DNA from: GM7GCV1 sp965221105 | GTDB taxonomy: Bacteria > Pseudomonadota > Gammaproteobacteria > Pseudomonadales > GM7GCV1 | Length of the DNA: 64,000 bases | Direction: 5' to 3' | Assembly (NCBI GenBank): GCA_965221105.1 | Contig: OZ244871.1 | Span: forward strand, 434,001-498,000 | Shown here: positions 45,621 through 53,634 of the stretch, in pieces | Position numbering within the stretch: the stretch's first letter is position 1 | Layout: the number at the start of each line of letters is the position of its first letter | Position numbers and translations under genes: made by a program | The notes under the pieces: generated by a model | What the model was told of the DNA's origin: nothing | Databases searched by the model: none | Seen by the model: the letters and a program-made list of their open reading frames with translations, nothing else

Positions 45621-45950
45621 TTACACGTGGGTGCTGAACGTGTCGGCAACCCATTGATTCAGGCTTTTCCCTTCGGCAGCGGCGGCGGCGGCGATGCTCG
45701 CGTGCAGTTCCGGTGCGATGCGGACGTTGAACTTTCCCGAGTAGTGCCGCCCCGGTTCAACGTCATCTTCCTCGCACATCTCAAGGAATACCTTGAGCGA
45801 CGCCGCGCCCTCCTTCTTGAGACTGGGAACGTCCCTGGCGTAGAAGTCCGCGCCGCCGTTCAGACCTACGAACTCGCCCCGGAACATCTCGATATCGGGG
45901 TCGAATTGAATGATGGCCTGATAGCTGCCGATCTGCATGGTGTTCTTCAT
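45621..45950 (-). CDS. hicB: HicB antitoxin with C-terminal ribbon-helix-helix
   Basis: 109 residues: HicB core (SYQAIIQFDPDIEMFRGEFV, LKVFLEMCEEDDVEPGRHYS) and a DNA-binding C-terminus FNVRIAPELHASIAAAAAAE, GKSLNQWVADTF. It overlaps the upstream hicA by four bases (ATGA). In the second copy of this block at 50.2 kb a deletion fuses the two genes. Confidence 0.9.
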   Translation of the reverse strand: MKNTMQIGSYQAIIQFDPDIEMFRGEFVGLNGGADFYARDVPSLKKEGAASLKVFLEMCEEDDVEPGRHYSGKFNVRIAPELHASIAAAAAAEGKSLNQWVADTFSTHV

Positions 45951-46201
45951 GGTCTTACTCCGTTTCGTTTCAGCCAATCCCGAATGCTCGCCACCGCGCC
46001 CTTGTCCGTGTTGGGCGAAGGATACGGGCGGTGAAAGACGCGCCACTCGCCGAACAGCCTCACGCCGACGCGGGAACCTTCCCGCTCGCTGATGTCCGCC
46101 CCCAACTCGGCAAGCAGCGCCTCGATGTCCCGCCACGGGATGTTGGCGCTGACAGGATGGCTGAAGATTCGTTCGAGCGTTCTCCGGGATGTGCGTTTCA
46201 T
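45947..46201 (-). CDS. hicA: HicA toxin of the second type
   Basis: 84 residues from the ATG at 46201, MKRTSRRTLERIFSHPVSAN then ADISEREGSRVGVRLFGEWR and VFHRPYPSPNTDKGAVASIR. It is the HicA type in which the fold's His is in the VFHRP motif. Its promoter lies in the A/T-rich ATTATAGTACCGAATATCAG upstream. Confidence 0.88.
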   Translation of the reverse strand: MKRTSRRTLERIFSHPVSANIPWRDIEALLAELGADISEREGSRVGVRLFGEWRVFHRPYPSPNTDKGAVASIRDWLKRNGVRP

Positions 46202-46445
46202 GAGTATTATAGTACCGAATATCAGTACTAATTTCAAGGGGAATTTGGCATGCGCATTTTTGCGGTGTGTGCAGCCAAAGAATGCATATTCGCATTGACC
46301 TGGTGCACCCTGGTGGGAAGTGATGAAAACGCCGGGTGTTTGTGTTCCGGACTATAATTAGTCCCGATTCTTTTTTTCAGAACAGCGCTTTACGGCTTGA
46401 GAAAAATCCTTGTCGCTCTATACCCGCTGGCCGATCCAGCCGAAC

Positions 46446-46490
46446 ATCACCCCCAGGCCTCCATCACCATATGTCGTTGATCCTTGATGG
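46446..46490 (-). pseudogene. Integrase 3' end fragment (copy 1)
   Basis: About 45 bases matching the last codons of the short tyrosine recombinase at 51.2 kb (HMVMEAWG end). Breaks off after ATATGTCGTTGATCCT. Confidence 0.6.
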
Positions 46491-46592
46491 CGTTGGCCAG
46501 GCCGGGCTCCCGGTCAGCCATAAGCTGGAGCACGAGGATCTTCAGCGAGAGCGTGGAAAGGGTTTTGCACTGATCCAGCTCGGAGAGGTTAC

Positions 46593-47294
46593 TCAATTGG
46601 AGTGGGCTGCCTGACGCTCTTGGCTGGTTCGCTTGTAACCGCGCCAGTATTCAATGAACTCCGCTTCTGATCGGAAGATACCGTTTCCGGCACTGAAGTC
46701 CTCTATTGTCCCTTTGATGCTTCCGATATTGGCAGTATTGCCGCTTCCAGCCTTGTCGCCCGCGATACGCCACTTCTCTTGCATAAAGACTTCTACGTCA
46801 TCAAATGGTATGGGTATATCCTGCAGCGTCTCTAATGAGTAGATCAGCCCGCTTGTGTCTCGCTTCGCCTCTGATCGCCTATAGACAAACCCGATTATCC
46901 AGTGCTGGCTGTAATGGCTATAGGGATACAAGATGTTCTTGCTTTCCGTCTCGGACCTGATGTAGCTGGTATAGCTTCCCAGGGTGTAGCCGAACCTAAC
47001 TTGCCCCTCCCTCTTATATGTGGTCTTCACATCGAGCGCGATTTTTTCCTGATCGTCTTCCCCGCGCATCAGGGTAAAGTCCGGGTAGTGGTTTTGCTTG
47101 TCCGGCTCAACCAATTCCAGTCCGGCGCTGCAGGCATAGGCCGCAACCGCCTGCCTTGCCACAATCTCAAACAGGGTGCTTATCACCTTGGTATCGGAGC
47201 CAAGCGGATAGACACGCGCCCTGCGATCTACAACACCGCACAGAGAGTAGCCGTTCTGCACTTCCTCAAGTGCGTTGAGGATGAATTCCTTCAT
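46593..47294 (-). CDS. Type II restriction endonuclease, EcoRV-like
   Basis: Homodimeric PD-(D/E)xK endonuclease very like EcoRV, 233 residues. It keeps YPLGSDTKVISTLFE, KQNHYPDFTLMRG with Asp72, KIALDVKTTY with Asp88 and Lys90 (EcoRV Asp74, Asp90, Lys92), HWIIGFVYRR, KWRIAGDKAGSGNTANIGSI and GIFRSEAEFIEYWRGYKRTS. By homology the likely target is GATATC, with blunt cutting. It overlaps its methylase by four bases. The presence of every catalytic residue suggests it is functional. Confidence 0.93.
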   Translation of the reverse strand: MKEFILNALEEVQNGYSLCGVVDRRARVYPLGSDTKVISTLFEIVARQAVAAYACSAGLELVEPDKQNHYPDFTLMRGEDDQEKIALDVKTTYKREGQVRFGYTLGSYTSYIRSETESKNILYPYSHYSQHWIIGFVYRRSEAKRDTSGLIYSLETLQDIPIPFDDVEVFMQEKWRIAGDKAGSGNTANIGSIKGTIEDFSAGNGIFRSEAEFIEYWRGYKRTSQERQAAHSN

Positions 47295-48118
47295 CCAACA
47301 ACCAAGGCTTCGATCATGCTGTTGCGAAGATCTTCCGTCGATCCCAAATGGTAAAAGTGTGAAAACGTGCGAATCTCATACTCGGAAAATGCTTCATGCA
47401 GCCTATCGTTTTTCCGGTACTTGTTCTCGGACCACATTGAATAGAGAAACGGGCACGGCAAGGCTTTTAGCTTGTCCTCAAGCTGTGTTGCGTCTTCGTC
47501 AGTCCATGAATTGAAGTAATCGGTGAAGCGGCCAGCATAGGGCGGGTCACAGTATACAAAATCACTTTCCACCGCCTCACTCAATACCTCATTCCAGTCT
47601 GCACAAACAAACTCCCACGCCTTGCCTGCCATGCAGTCACCCGCGCGCTGAACCTGACTACAAATCTTCGTGATATAAGCCTGTCGAAAACGCTCAGGCT
47701 TTTTGCAGAACGGAGTATTGAAAAAGCCTTTTCTGTTGAAGCGTATCAGCCCATTGAAGCAGGCCCGGTTCAGGAACAGGAAATCGTGAGGATCACCTTC
47801 GGCGTTGAAGCGATCTCTCACCTGGTAGTAATGCTGTCCGTCCTGGAGCAACAAGGCACCCTCACGCTCCAAGAATTCACGCACAGTTGCGCTTGTAACT
47901 GTGCCTCCCTGTATGGCCGCATAGAAGCGAACAAGGTGCGGGTTCGCATCACTGAGCAAGGCGCGATCCGGTTTGATGTTGAACGGCACGACAGCGGAGC
48001 CAACAAAGGGCTCTATCCATCGCCCAGAGCCATCCCAAGCAACGCTATCTCGAATGAACGGGATAGCCTTTGTCTTGATGCCCTGTATCTTGAGTGGGGG
48101 AACTTGCACATGATTCAT
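47291..48118 (-). CDS. Adenine-specific DNA methyltransferase, M.EcoRV-like
   Basis: D12-class N6-adenine methylase of 275 residues guarding the partner endonuclease's site. VPPLKIQGIKTKAIPFI at the N-terminus, SAM motif EPFVGSAVVPFN (36-47), LFLNRACFNGLIRFNRKGFF, catalytic DPPY at 191-194 in FVYCDPPYAGRFTDYFNSW. These match M.EcoRV closely. The two genes form one operon, methylase first. Confidence 0.94.
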   Translation of the reverse strand: MNHVQVPPLKIQGIKTKAIPFIRDSVAWDGSGRWIEPFVGSAVVPFNIKPDRALLSDANPHLVRFYAAIQGGTVTSATVREFLEREGALLLQDGQHYYQVRDRFNAEGDPHDFLFLNRACFNGLIRFNRKGFFNTPFCKKPERFRQAYITKICSQVQRAGDCMAGKAWEFVCADWNEVLSEAVESDFVYCDPPYAGRFTDYFNSWTDEDATQLEDKLKALPCPFLYSMWSENKYRKNDRLHEAFSEYEIRTFSHFYHLGSTEDLRNSMIEALVVG

Positions 48119-48235
48119 GCGCGGGAGTATAAATCGGGCTTTTTATTTTCTCAACGAGGGTCCCATGCACCGCTACCGCCAGCAGCCTGCTGGAGCGTCA
48201 GCAGGCTGCGGGTCGGGTCGGCAATTTTCTATTCT

Positions 48236-48380
48236 AGAGACATCACCCCCAGGCCTCCATCACCATATGTCGTTGATCCTCGCCCACCACCTGCAGATAG
48301 AGTTCGGTGCTGTCCGTACTGGAGTGGCCCATCAGCTGTGACAGCACATGGATGGGCAGGGGTTTCTCAGCGGTCACCAA
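48236..48380 (-). pseudogene. Integrase 3' fragment (copy 2)
   Basis: About 145 bases matching the last third of the short tyrosine recombinase, with the LSQLMGHSSTDSTELYLQVV region, then breaking off into a short direct repeat. Confidence 0.75.
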
Positions 48381-48435
48381 GGCTCTCTGAACCTCTGGAA
48401 GGGGTTACCCCCATCCGCCGTCACAATCGCTCTGT
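48381..48435. repeat. 55-bp direct repeat, copy 1
   Basis: AAGGCTCTCTGAACCTCTGG to CACAATCGCTC, repeated with small changes at 48866-48920. The pair flanks two small membrane-protein genes. Confidence 0.75.
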
Positions 48436-48514
48436 GACCGGCAGAGCCGGTCGGTGATTGTGTCGCGGCCTGGTGGCCTCGCGCGACACGCACGACGGCT
48501 TGCTTCGCGAGCGC

Positions 48515-48646
48515 TTATGTTTTTTTGGTGGGGCTGGCCAGCTTGGCACGTCGATCAGCGCGCTCCTGGCGCCAGACAAGCCAATTGAGCGCCAGCATCC
48601 CAGTGGCCAGAATACCGGCGGTGAGCAGTAGGTAGAAACTAGTCAT
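48515..48646 (-). CDS. 43-residue membrane protein
   Basis: MTSFYLLLTAGILATGMLAL then NWLVWRQERADRRAKLASPT: one membrane segment and a basic tail. It starts inside the end of the upstream small gene (AATGACTAG), so the two are coupled. No family recognised. Confidence 0.5.
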   Translation of the reverse strand: MTSFYLLLTAGILATGMLALNWLVWRQERADRRAKLASPTKKT

Positions 48647-48815
48647 TCTCTCTCTCCAGATTCCCGACGGACACCACTACAAAACCGACTAATCCCACGC
48701 AGATGCCAGCCCATGGATTCACCTGTTCCAGCACCGCACTGAGCAAACCGGTGGCAGCCAGGATAACTCCGATCTGCCGACTGTCTTTGCGCACGCCTCG
48801 CTCGTTAAACCGCAT
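48639..48815 (-). CDS. 58-residue membrane protein
   Basis: MRFNERGVRKDSRQIGVILA and LEQVNPWAGICVGLVGFVVV, two hydrophobic segments. It precedes and overlaps the 43-residue gene, and the two may act as a pair. Nothing similar is recognised. Confidence 0.5.
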   Translation of the reverse strand: MRFNERGVRKDSRQIGVILAATGLLSAVLEQVNPWAGICVGLVGFVVVSVGNLEREND

Positions 48816-48865
48816 CGGGTCAGCCTAGCACAGGCTGGGTACTCTGCGCCACTCTCTCTAACTAA

Positions 48866-48920
48866 GGCTCTCTGGACCTCTGGAAGGGGTTACCCCCCCC
48901 ATCCGCCGTCACAATCGCTC
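48866..48920. repeat. 55-bp direct repeat, copy 2
   Basis: Second copy of the repeat at 48381-48435, with a longer poly-C run. Confidence 0.75.
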
Positions 48921-49081
48921 AGGGACGCGCTGAGCCGCCCTGTTAGAAACACCCCCACGCATGTGGGGAAGATCAGCCGCGGGCCGGACAACCGCACTCC
49001 AGAACGGACCATCCTCCCGCTTGACAGCCAGGCCCCAGGGGGGCGTCCGCAAAAAACGCGCTGCATCGGACACAATTGTGC

Positions 49082-49310
49082 TTGACACCCCCTGAGTGCG
49101 GGTGGATACTGTCAGCGTTGTACTGTGCCAACTCCAGTCTGAGTTGGACCCTTGAAGCTGACAAAGCCATGGCGCGAGCCATGTAGCGCGACACCCGAAA
49201 CTCAGCGTGGCCTCTGGCCTGGTGTCCTGTTCACAATCTGTCTAAAACCCGCTGGGGATACGCATCCCCTCGGGGTTCTGTGTCTCCGGCTTTATCTATG
49301 GAGATGTATC
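49082..49310 (+). promoter_or_regulatory. Structured leader with sigma-70 promoter (most complete copy)
   Basis: Promoter TTGACA (49082)-N17-GATACT (49105-49110), then hairpin CAACTC-N6-GAGTTG, stem GCTGA/TCAGC enclosing CATGGC-GCGA-GCCATG, a GGCC hairpin, GGGGAT-ACGC-ATCCCC and finally TCTCCGGC...GGAGA, which pairs the Shine-Dalgarno of the next gene. Members elsewhere change both strands of stems together (CACCTC/GAGGTG; GCTGG/CCAGC). The context resembles the Rfam radC motif. The role is probably control of translation of the next gene. Confidence 0.75.
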
Positions 49311-49487
49311 ATGAGTATCAAAGTTGAGCGCGTCATCAGTGACGACGAATCTGGCTACGAGGGGGACTTCGTGGCAGAAGTCCTGCCGCACTGCGAGGAC
49401 GATCTGGAAGAGAACGAGGCCTATACACATGGCCTGGTGATCGACGGGACAGTGGTCGCGCTGACGAGGCGCATTGATCTGAGCTAA
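49311..49487 (+). CDS. 58-residue acidic protein (copy 2)
   Basis: Identical to the product of 44737-44913. Here its leader is complete with promoter. No family recognised. Confidence 0.6.
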   Translation: MSIKVERVISDDESGYEGDFVAEVLPHCEDDLEENEAYTHGLVIDGTVVALTRRIDLS

Positions 49488-49495
49488 CCACCACG

Positions 49496-49531
49496 TGTAC
49501 ACAGCCACCCTTCGGGGCGGCAGTGTACACA
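49496..49531. terminator. Hairpin after the 58-residue gene (copy 2)
   Basis: Same stem as at 44920-44956 with two mismatches. Confidence 0.55.
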
Positions 49532-49604
49532 TCTATCTCACCCGCTGGGGACATGTATCCCCTCGGGGGTGTTCTGTCTCCGGCTTTTTTTGGAGACATA
49601 CATC
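49532..49604 (+). promoter_or_regulatory. Short leader before hicA (copy 2)
   Basis: Same two hairpins as at 44960-45031, ending in TTTGGAGACATACATC before the ATG. Confidence 0.6.
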
Positions 49605-49856
49605 ATGGGAAAACGTGATAAGCTCATGGAGCGCATCCTGAGCGGCAGATCTGATGCGAATAGAGCCTTCAACGACATGTGCAGACTCCTGGAACGACTG
49701 GGTTTCGAACTCAGGATCCAGGGCAGTCACCACATCTATAAGAAGGAAGGCATTGAGCAAAGAATCAACTTGCAGAACAGGCGCGGAAAAGTGGATTCGT
49801 ACCAGGTTCAGCAGGTCCGGGACTCTATCCAACAACACAACCTGGGAGATCAGTGA
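49605..49856 (+). CDS. hicA: HicA-type toxin (copy 2)
   Basis: 83 residues, nearly identical to copy 1, with IQGSHHIYKKEGIEQRINLQ and the catalytic His. It lies behind the short leader and two bases before hicB. Confidence 0.9.
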   Translation: MGKRDKLMERILSGRSDANRAFNDMCRLLERLGFELRIQGSHHIYKKEGIEQRINLQNRRGKVDSYQVQQVRDSIQQHNLGDQ

Positions 49857-49858
49857 TC

Positions 49859-50095
49859 ATGCTCAAATACGAAATTACCATTTACTGGAGCGATGAGGAT
49901 CAGGTCTTTATCGCTGACGTTCCGGAACTGCGGTGGTGTATGGCCCATGGTGATACGCCGCAGGAGGCCTTAGCCAGTGTGTCTGAGGCCATGGAGTTAT
50001 GGCTCGATGTGTCACGGGAAGATGGAGACCCGATTCCTGAACCTAAAGGTCGGCGGTTGACGGCTGATGAAATCAATTTCGAATTAAATGTATAG
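49859..50095 (+). CDS. hicB: HicB-family antitoxin (copy 2)
   Basis: 78 residues, YEITIYWSDEDQVFIADVPE, LRWCMAHGDTPQEALASVSE, ending INFELNV. The toxin partners of the two copies are almost the same, but the antitoxins differ in the middle (ELRWCMAH against ELAYCSAF) and at the end, so they have diverged more than hicA. Confidence 0.9.
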   Translation: MLKYEITIYWSDEDQVFIADVPELRWCMAHGDTPQEALASVSEAMELWLDVSREDGDPIPEPKGRRLTADEINFELNV

Positions 50096-50106
50096 CAGTC
50101 TCAATA

Positions 50107-50133
50107 CACAGCCACCCTTCGGGGTGGCTTTTT
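50107..50133 (+). terminator. Rho-independent terminator after hicAB copy 2
   Basis: GCCACCC-TTCG-GGGTGGC followed by TTTTTT. Confidence 0.88.
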
Positions 50134-50189
50134 TGTGTGCGTGCGCCATGGAGCCAGCCCGGTGACGGACGGACGTGCCGCGCTGCGCC

Positions 50190-50579
50190 TTACACGTGGG
50201 TGCTGAACGTGTCGGCAACCCATTGATTCAGGCTTTTCCCTTCGGCAGCGGCGGCGGCGGCGATGCTCGCGTGCAGTTCCGGTGCGATGCGGACGTTGAA
50301 CTTTCCCGAGTAGTGCCGCCCCGGTTCAACGTCATCTTCCTCGCACATCTCAAGGAATACCTTGAGCGACGCCGCGCCCTTGTCCGTGTTGGGCGAAGGA
50401 TACGGGCGGTGAAAGACGCGCCACTCGCCGAACAGCCTCACGCCGACGCGGGAACCTTCCCGCTCGCTGATGTCCGCCCCCAACTCGGCAAGCAGCGCCT
50501 CGATGTCCCGCCACGGGATGTTGGCGCTGACAGGATGGCTGAAGATTCGTTCGAGCGTTCTCCGGGATGTGCGTTTCAT
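50190..50579 (-). CDS. HicA-HicB fusion protein made by a deletion
   Basis: 129 residues: the first 70 are the HicA of 45947-46201 up to PSPNTDKGA, joined in frame to the HicB C-terminal part ASLKVFLEMCEEDDVEPGRH to the normal end. Compared with the other block 191 bases are missing, between two copies of a CCGCGCCCT-like stretch. The toxin His motif and the antitoxin's DNA-binding C-terminus are both kept, the HicB core is lost. Whether the chimera has any activity is unknown. Confidence 0.85.
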   Translation of the reverse strand: MKRTSRRTLERIFSHPVSANIPWRDIEALLAELGADISEREGSRVGVRLFGEWRVFHRPYPSPNTDKGAASLKVFLEMCEEDDVEPGRHYSGKFNVRIAPELHASIAAAAAAEGKSLNQWVADTFSTHV

Positions 50580-50696
50580 GAGTATTATAGTACCGAATAT
50601 CAGTACTAATTTCAAGGGGAATTTGGCATGCGCATTTTTGCGGTGTGTGCAGCCAAAGAATGCATAAATGCTGTCATGCCCCCTGGGCGGTTATTC

Positions 50697-50924
50697 TCAG
50701 GAGGTTTCCTCGAACGCCGTTCGCGGCACACCCGACTGGCGCACTATCGATAGCAGCGTCCCGGTGCGTAATTCCCGATGGTCCGGCACAGGAACCGTCA
50801 CCGTGCCTCCGGTGTCACGTCGCTGCATCACGATGTGGCTGCCGCGTCTTCGGACCTCGGAGAAGCCGCAAGCGGCCAGTATTCTGCAGACTTGGCGTCC
50901 CGACAGGACCCGCAGTTTACCCAA
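50697..50924 (-). CDS. hicA: HicA toxin (third locus)
   Basis: 75-residue HicA: LSGRQVCRILAACGFSEVRR and RGSHIVMQRRDTGGTVTVPV with the catalytic His, ending GVPRTAFEE. It overlaps the upstream antitoxin by eight bases, order hicB-hicA, opposite to the other loci. Confidence 0.92.
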   Translation of the reverse strand: MGKLRVLSGRQVCRILAACGFSEVRRRGSHIVMQRRDTGGTVTVPVPDHRELRTGTLLSIVRQSGVPRTAFEETS

Positions 50925-51138
50925 CAGCGACCTCGATCCGGGTCACGTACACTTCCCCGCGAAGGCGGCTTTCTTGTTCCTCCCGGGGCGCGGTTTCAAA
51001 AAACAACTCAAGCGCCTCAGTCAGGTTATCGCGCGCCTCATTCACGGAAGAACCCTGGGACGCGACATCGAGCTCCGGGCAGAGCGCCACATAGCCATCG
51101 CCCTCAGGTTCGACGATCGCAGTCAGACTCTTCTTCAT
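50917..51138 (-). CDS. hicB: HicB antitoxin (third locus)
   Basis: 73 residues, MKKSLTAIVEPEGDGYVALC and SQGSSVNEARDNLTEALELF: a short HicB without a separate DNA-binding domain. AGGAGACGCC lies before the ATG. Confidence 0.92.
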   Translation of the reverse strand: MKKSLTAIVEPEGDGYVALCPELDVASQGSSVNEARDNLTEALELFFETAPREEQESRLRGEVYVTRIEVAVG

Positions 51139-51190
51139 GGCGTCTCCTCCAAGTTGGTTGGATCATCGTTCGCAGTGTAGTGTAGAGACA

Positions 51191-51817
51191 TCACCCCCAG
51201 GCCTCCATCACCATATGTCGTTGATCCTCGCCCACCACCTGCAGATAGAGTTCGGTGCTGTCCGTACTGGAGTGGCCCATCAGCTGTGACAGCACATGGA
51301 TGGGCAGGGGTTTCCCGGCCGTCACCATGGCCACGCCAAACCCGTGTCGCAGGCCCTTGCCGGTGGCCTGTGCGCCCTGGATGCCGGCCCGGGCCATGAC
51401 CCGCTTCACCAGCCGGTAGGCCGTCGGGCGGCTCATCGGCCACAGGGGTGTGTCGAGATCCCGGGCACGTGCGTGCCTGGCACGAAGGTCAAACACCAGA
51501 TCGAGGTGTTCGATCAGGACCGGAGGCACCGGCACCCTGCGGTACTGGGGCTGTTTCTCCCGCCCCTGGCGGTCGTGCGTGCGCTTCTTGAGTGAGCGGA
51601 ACACGATCGCCGCCTCGTCGATCAGGACGCGCCTGGGCACCAGCTCAAGGCCTTCGGTCGGCCGGCAGCCGGTGTAGTGGAGCAGCTGACAGAACATCCG
51701 GTCTGCCGGATCCTCCCCTGCAAGCGCCGCCAGAAAATCGGCGCGTTCCTGGGCATTGAGGTACAGACGTGCTCCCTGGGGGGAGAAGAGTCGCATTTCG
51801 GGGGCTGAATTCATGTA
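51191..51817 (-). CDS. Short tyrosine recombinase
   Basis: 208-residue recombinase from an ATG at 51817, essentially a catalytic domain. Visible catalytic residues: Arg in YTGCRPTEGLELVPRRV, HGFGV in GLRHGFGVAMV with Arg, LMGHSSTDST with His, and Tyr in TELYLQVV. It has no N-terminal core-binding domain. Fragments of its 3' end occur at 46.4 and 48.3 kb. Such short forms are common on plasmids and ICEs. Confidence 0.88.
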   Translation of the reverse strand, partial: YMNSAPEMRLFSPQGARLYLNAQERADFLAALAGEDPADRMFCQLLHYTGCRPTEGLELVPRRVLIDEAAIVFRSLKKRTHDRQGREKQPQYRRVPVPPVLIEHLDLVFDLRARHARARDLDTPLWPMSRPTAYRLVKRVMARAGIQGAQATGKGLRHGFGVAMVTAGKPLPIHVLSQLMGHSSTDSTELYLQVVGEDQRHMVMEAWG

Positions 51818-52387
51818 GAGAACCCGTGAATCACATCGTAGGAGAAGTGATTCATTGTGGGTCACTCACACCCGGTTTTCAAGGCACATCTCGGGGACAG
51901 TGGGCCCTGCGGCCGGACACAGTGAATCACTTATCAGTAGAGTGATTCAGCACAAAAATTACCTTGGGAGCAGTCAGAGCGCGATGCACCCCCAACATTT
52001 GAGGAATGCGAGGCCGAACTCGCAACAGAATGGGAGGGGCTGCGGTCACCGGGTGGCTCCCAAATGGATGCCCGCCGGGGTGCCCCGCGGCAATCGGAAC
52101 TGTGGGAGGTGATGATTGACGACACAGCGCGCCCCTGGCGGTGGTCTGTCAATCCAACGCCGCCTCTATGCGATCACCGGGCGGCTGTCAAATGCCCCTC
52201 TGCTGCCCCGCATGACCAACTGTACCAGCCCACGGGCCTGCGGGGCCTGACAAAGCCCTGGCTTTCCATGAACTTATGTTCATTTTGTATTGCACAATAC
52301 AATTTTTGCGGGCGACTGGGTGCGCCCGCGGTGGGGGTCTCCGATCAGAGCGCGAAGGGGTCAGCCGGTCCTTCGCGATCACGGCCG
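51818..52387. other. Unassigned region
   Basis: No supported gene. A frame around 51970-52150 (PPTFEECEAELATEWEGLRS) looks protein-like and may be a fragment, family unknown. Confidence 0.4.
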
Positions 52388-52970
52388 TTAACTGGGACTG
52401 GCGGCCGTCTGGAAGCAGTTCCTGACGAGGTCACGCCCGATGCGATCAGTGTCAGTTTCCCCCTCCAGGTCATCGACAACCACCGCGACAATGTAAAAGG
52501 TGTTCGGGTCCAGGCTATGGAAGGTGACCGTTTGGGTCGGCACAGTGCCCGCTGTGTTGGATGCCAGGACACTGTAGAATCCATGGGACAAGCTACCGTC
52601 ACCCTTGAACAGTCCGAGACGGTACGTGGCACGGGTGGCGGTGCCTGTTGTATTGATAAAGGCCCCATCTCTCTTGACGTAGGCATTGTTTACCAGACCC
52701 AGATTCAATCCGCCGACCCTCACTGTGACCGCGTTGCTGTCCGTCGCTGGTGTCGCGCGAGTGAACCAACTGGGGTAGGTTTTGGTATCCCCGTGAGTGA
52801 TGGTCAGGCGGTTAGCATAGCTGGCGGTGATGCTGGCCCGATTGCAGACTTGAACCCCGCTATCTTGCGCCCGTGCCACCATTGGCAGGGTGAGGGTCAG
52901 GGCGACCAATGCCGCCAGGGTTGTCAGATAGCGGGGGGGGGGGGGGGGGGGGGGTGACCGTACGTTTCAT
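52388..52970 (-). CDS. Secreted protein with a 22-base poly-C start tract
   Basis: From an ATG at 52970 with GAGGAG before it the frame codes MKRTVT, then 22 C (coding strand) and then, one base out of frame, YLTTLAALVALTLTLPMVAR ending in an ARA-Q cleavage site. The mature part (SITASYANRLTITHGDTKTY, TQTVTFHSLDPNTFYIVAVV) is a beta-rich, Thr-rich secreted domain of unknown family. The body is intact to 52388. With 21 C the protein would be in frame. Either a phase-variable switch, off in this sequence, or a length error at the homopolymer. Confidence 0.6.
52933..52954. repeat. 22-base poly-G tract
   Basis: Uninterrupted run of G on the given strand within the start of the secreted-protein gene. 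Confidence 0.95.
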
Positions 52971-53084
52971 GTTCGTTCTCCTCGAAATGAGTGACTCTAT
53001 CTATAGAGCTGAACAGCATCGTAGTTGTAACGCAATCCAACTCCACAGTCAAGGCTCTGTGGGCGAATGTTCAGCCCCTCACAG

Positions 53085-53218
53085 CACTGCTTCGGCGGCA
53101 AGAGAAAACTCGTCGGGTTTATGAAGCTCGTTCTTGAAGAGAACGACTTGCTGGATGGCACCTTCGTTGAGGTGTATGCCGGGGGAGCCGCATGTGCCAT
53201 CACGCTCCTGGTACAGTG
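53085..53218 (+). pseudogene. 5' fragment of the adenine methylase at 56.5 kb
   Basis: KRKLVGFMKLVLEEND and GTFVEVYAGGAACAITLL match the N-terminus of the intact gene almost base for base, then break off. The ATG region is missing. Confidence 0.8.
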
Positions 53219-53382
53219 AAGTAAGCCGCACTCGTGATCACCCCAGGTGCCTGAGGTGCATCCAGTGCAGCGGACCACGTGCTTCTGATCTGGATGCACC
53301 CATCGAAACAGTCCCGACCAGTTGCCCACATGACTACATCTTGATACATTGACAGCATGGAAAGCGCGAAGGCTTATCGACT

Positions 53383-53634
53383 ATGGCAATACTGACCGTG
53401 CGCAACGTGCCCGACGAGGTGCATCGCGCCTTGCGTGTGCGGGCGGCCCTGCGCGGCCGCAGCACTGAGGCGGAAGTGCGCGCCATCCTGGCGGAAACAG
53501 TCCTGCCGGAAGGGCGGGCCGGCCTGGGGTCGCTGTTGAGCGCTGTCGGCCAGCGCGCCAAGCTGACGGAGGCAGAGTCGGCGGGCTTCGCGCAGCGAGA
53601 CAACGCTCCGGCCCTGCCGCTCGACCTCGAATGA
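53383..53634 (+). CDS. fitA: FitA-type antitoxin
   Basis: 83-residue ribbon-helix-helix antitoxin: LTVRNVPDEVHRALRVRAAL and STEAEVRAILAETVLP are typical FitA, with a C-terminal arm. It overlaps fitB by four bases (ATGA). Confidence 0.9.
   Translation: MAILTVRNVPDEVHRALRVRAALRGRSTEAEVRAILAETVLPEGRAGLGSLLSAVGQRAKLTEAESAGFAQRDNAPALPLDLE

Noticed and set aside
52064..52957. 297-codon plus-strand frame opposite the secreted-protein gene
   Set aside because: Runs through the poly-G tract as polyglycine; the minus-strand gene has a start site and signal peptide.
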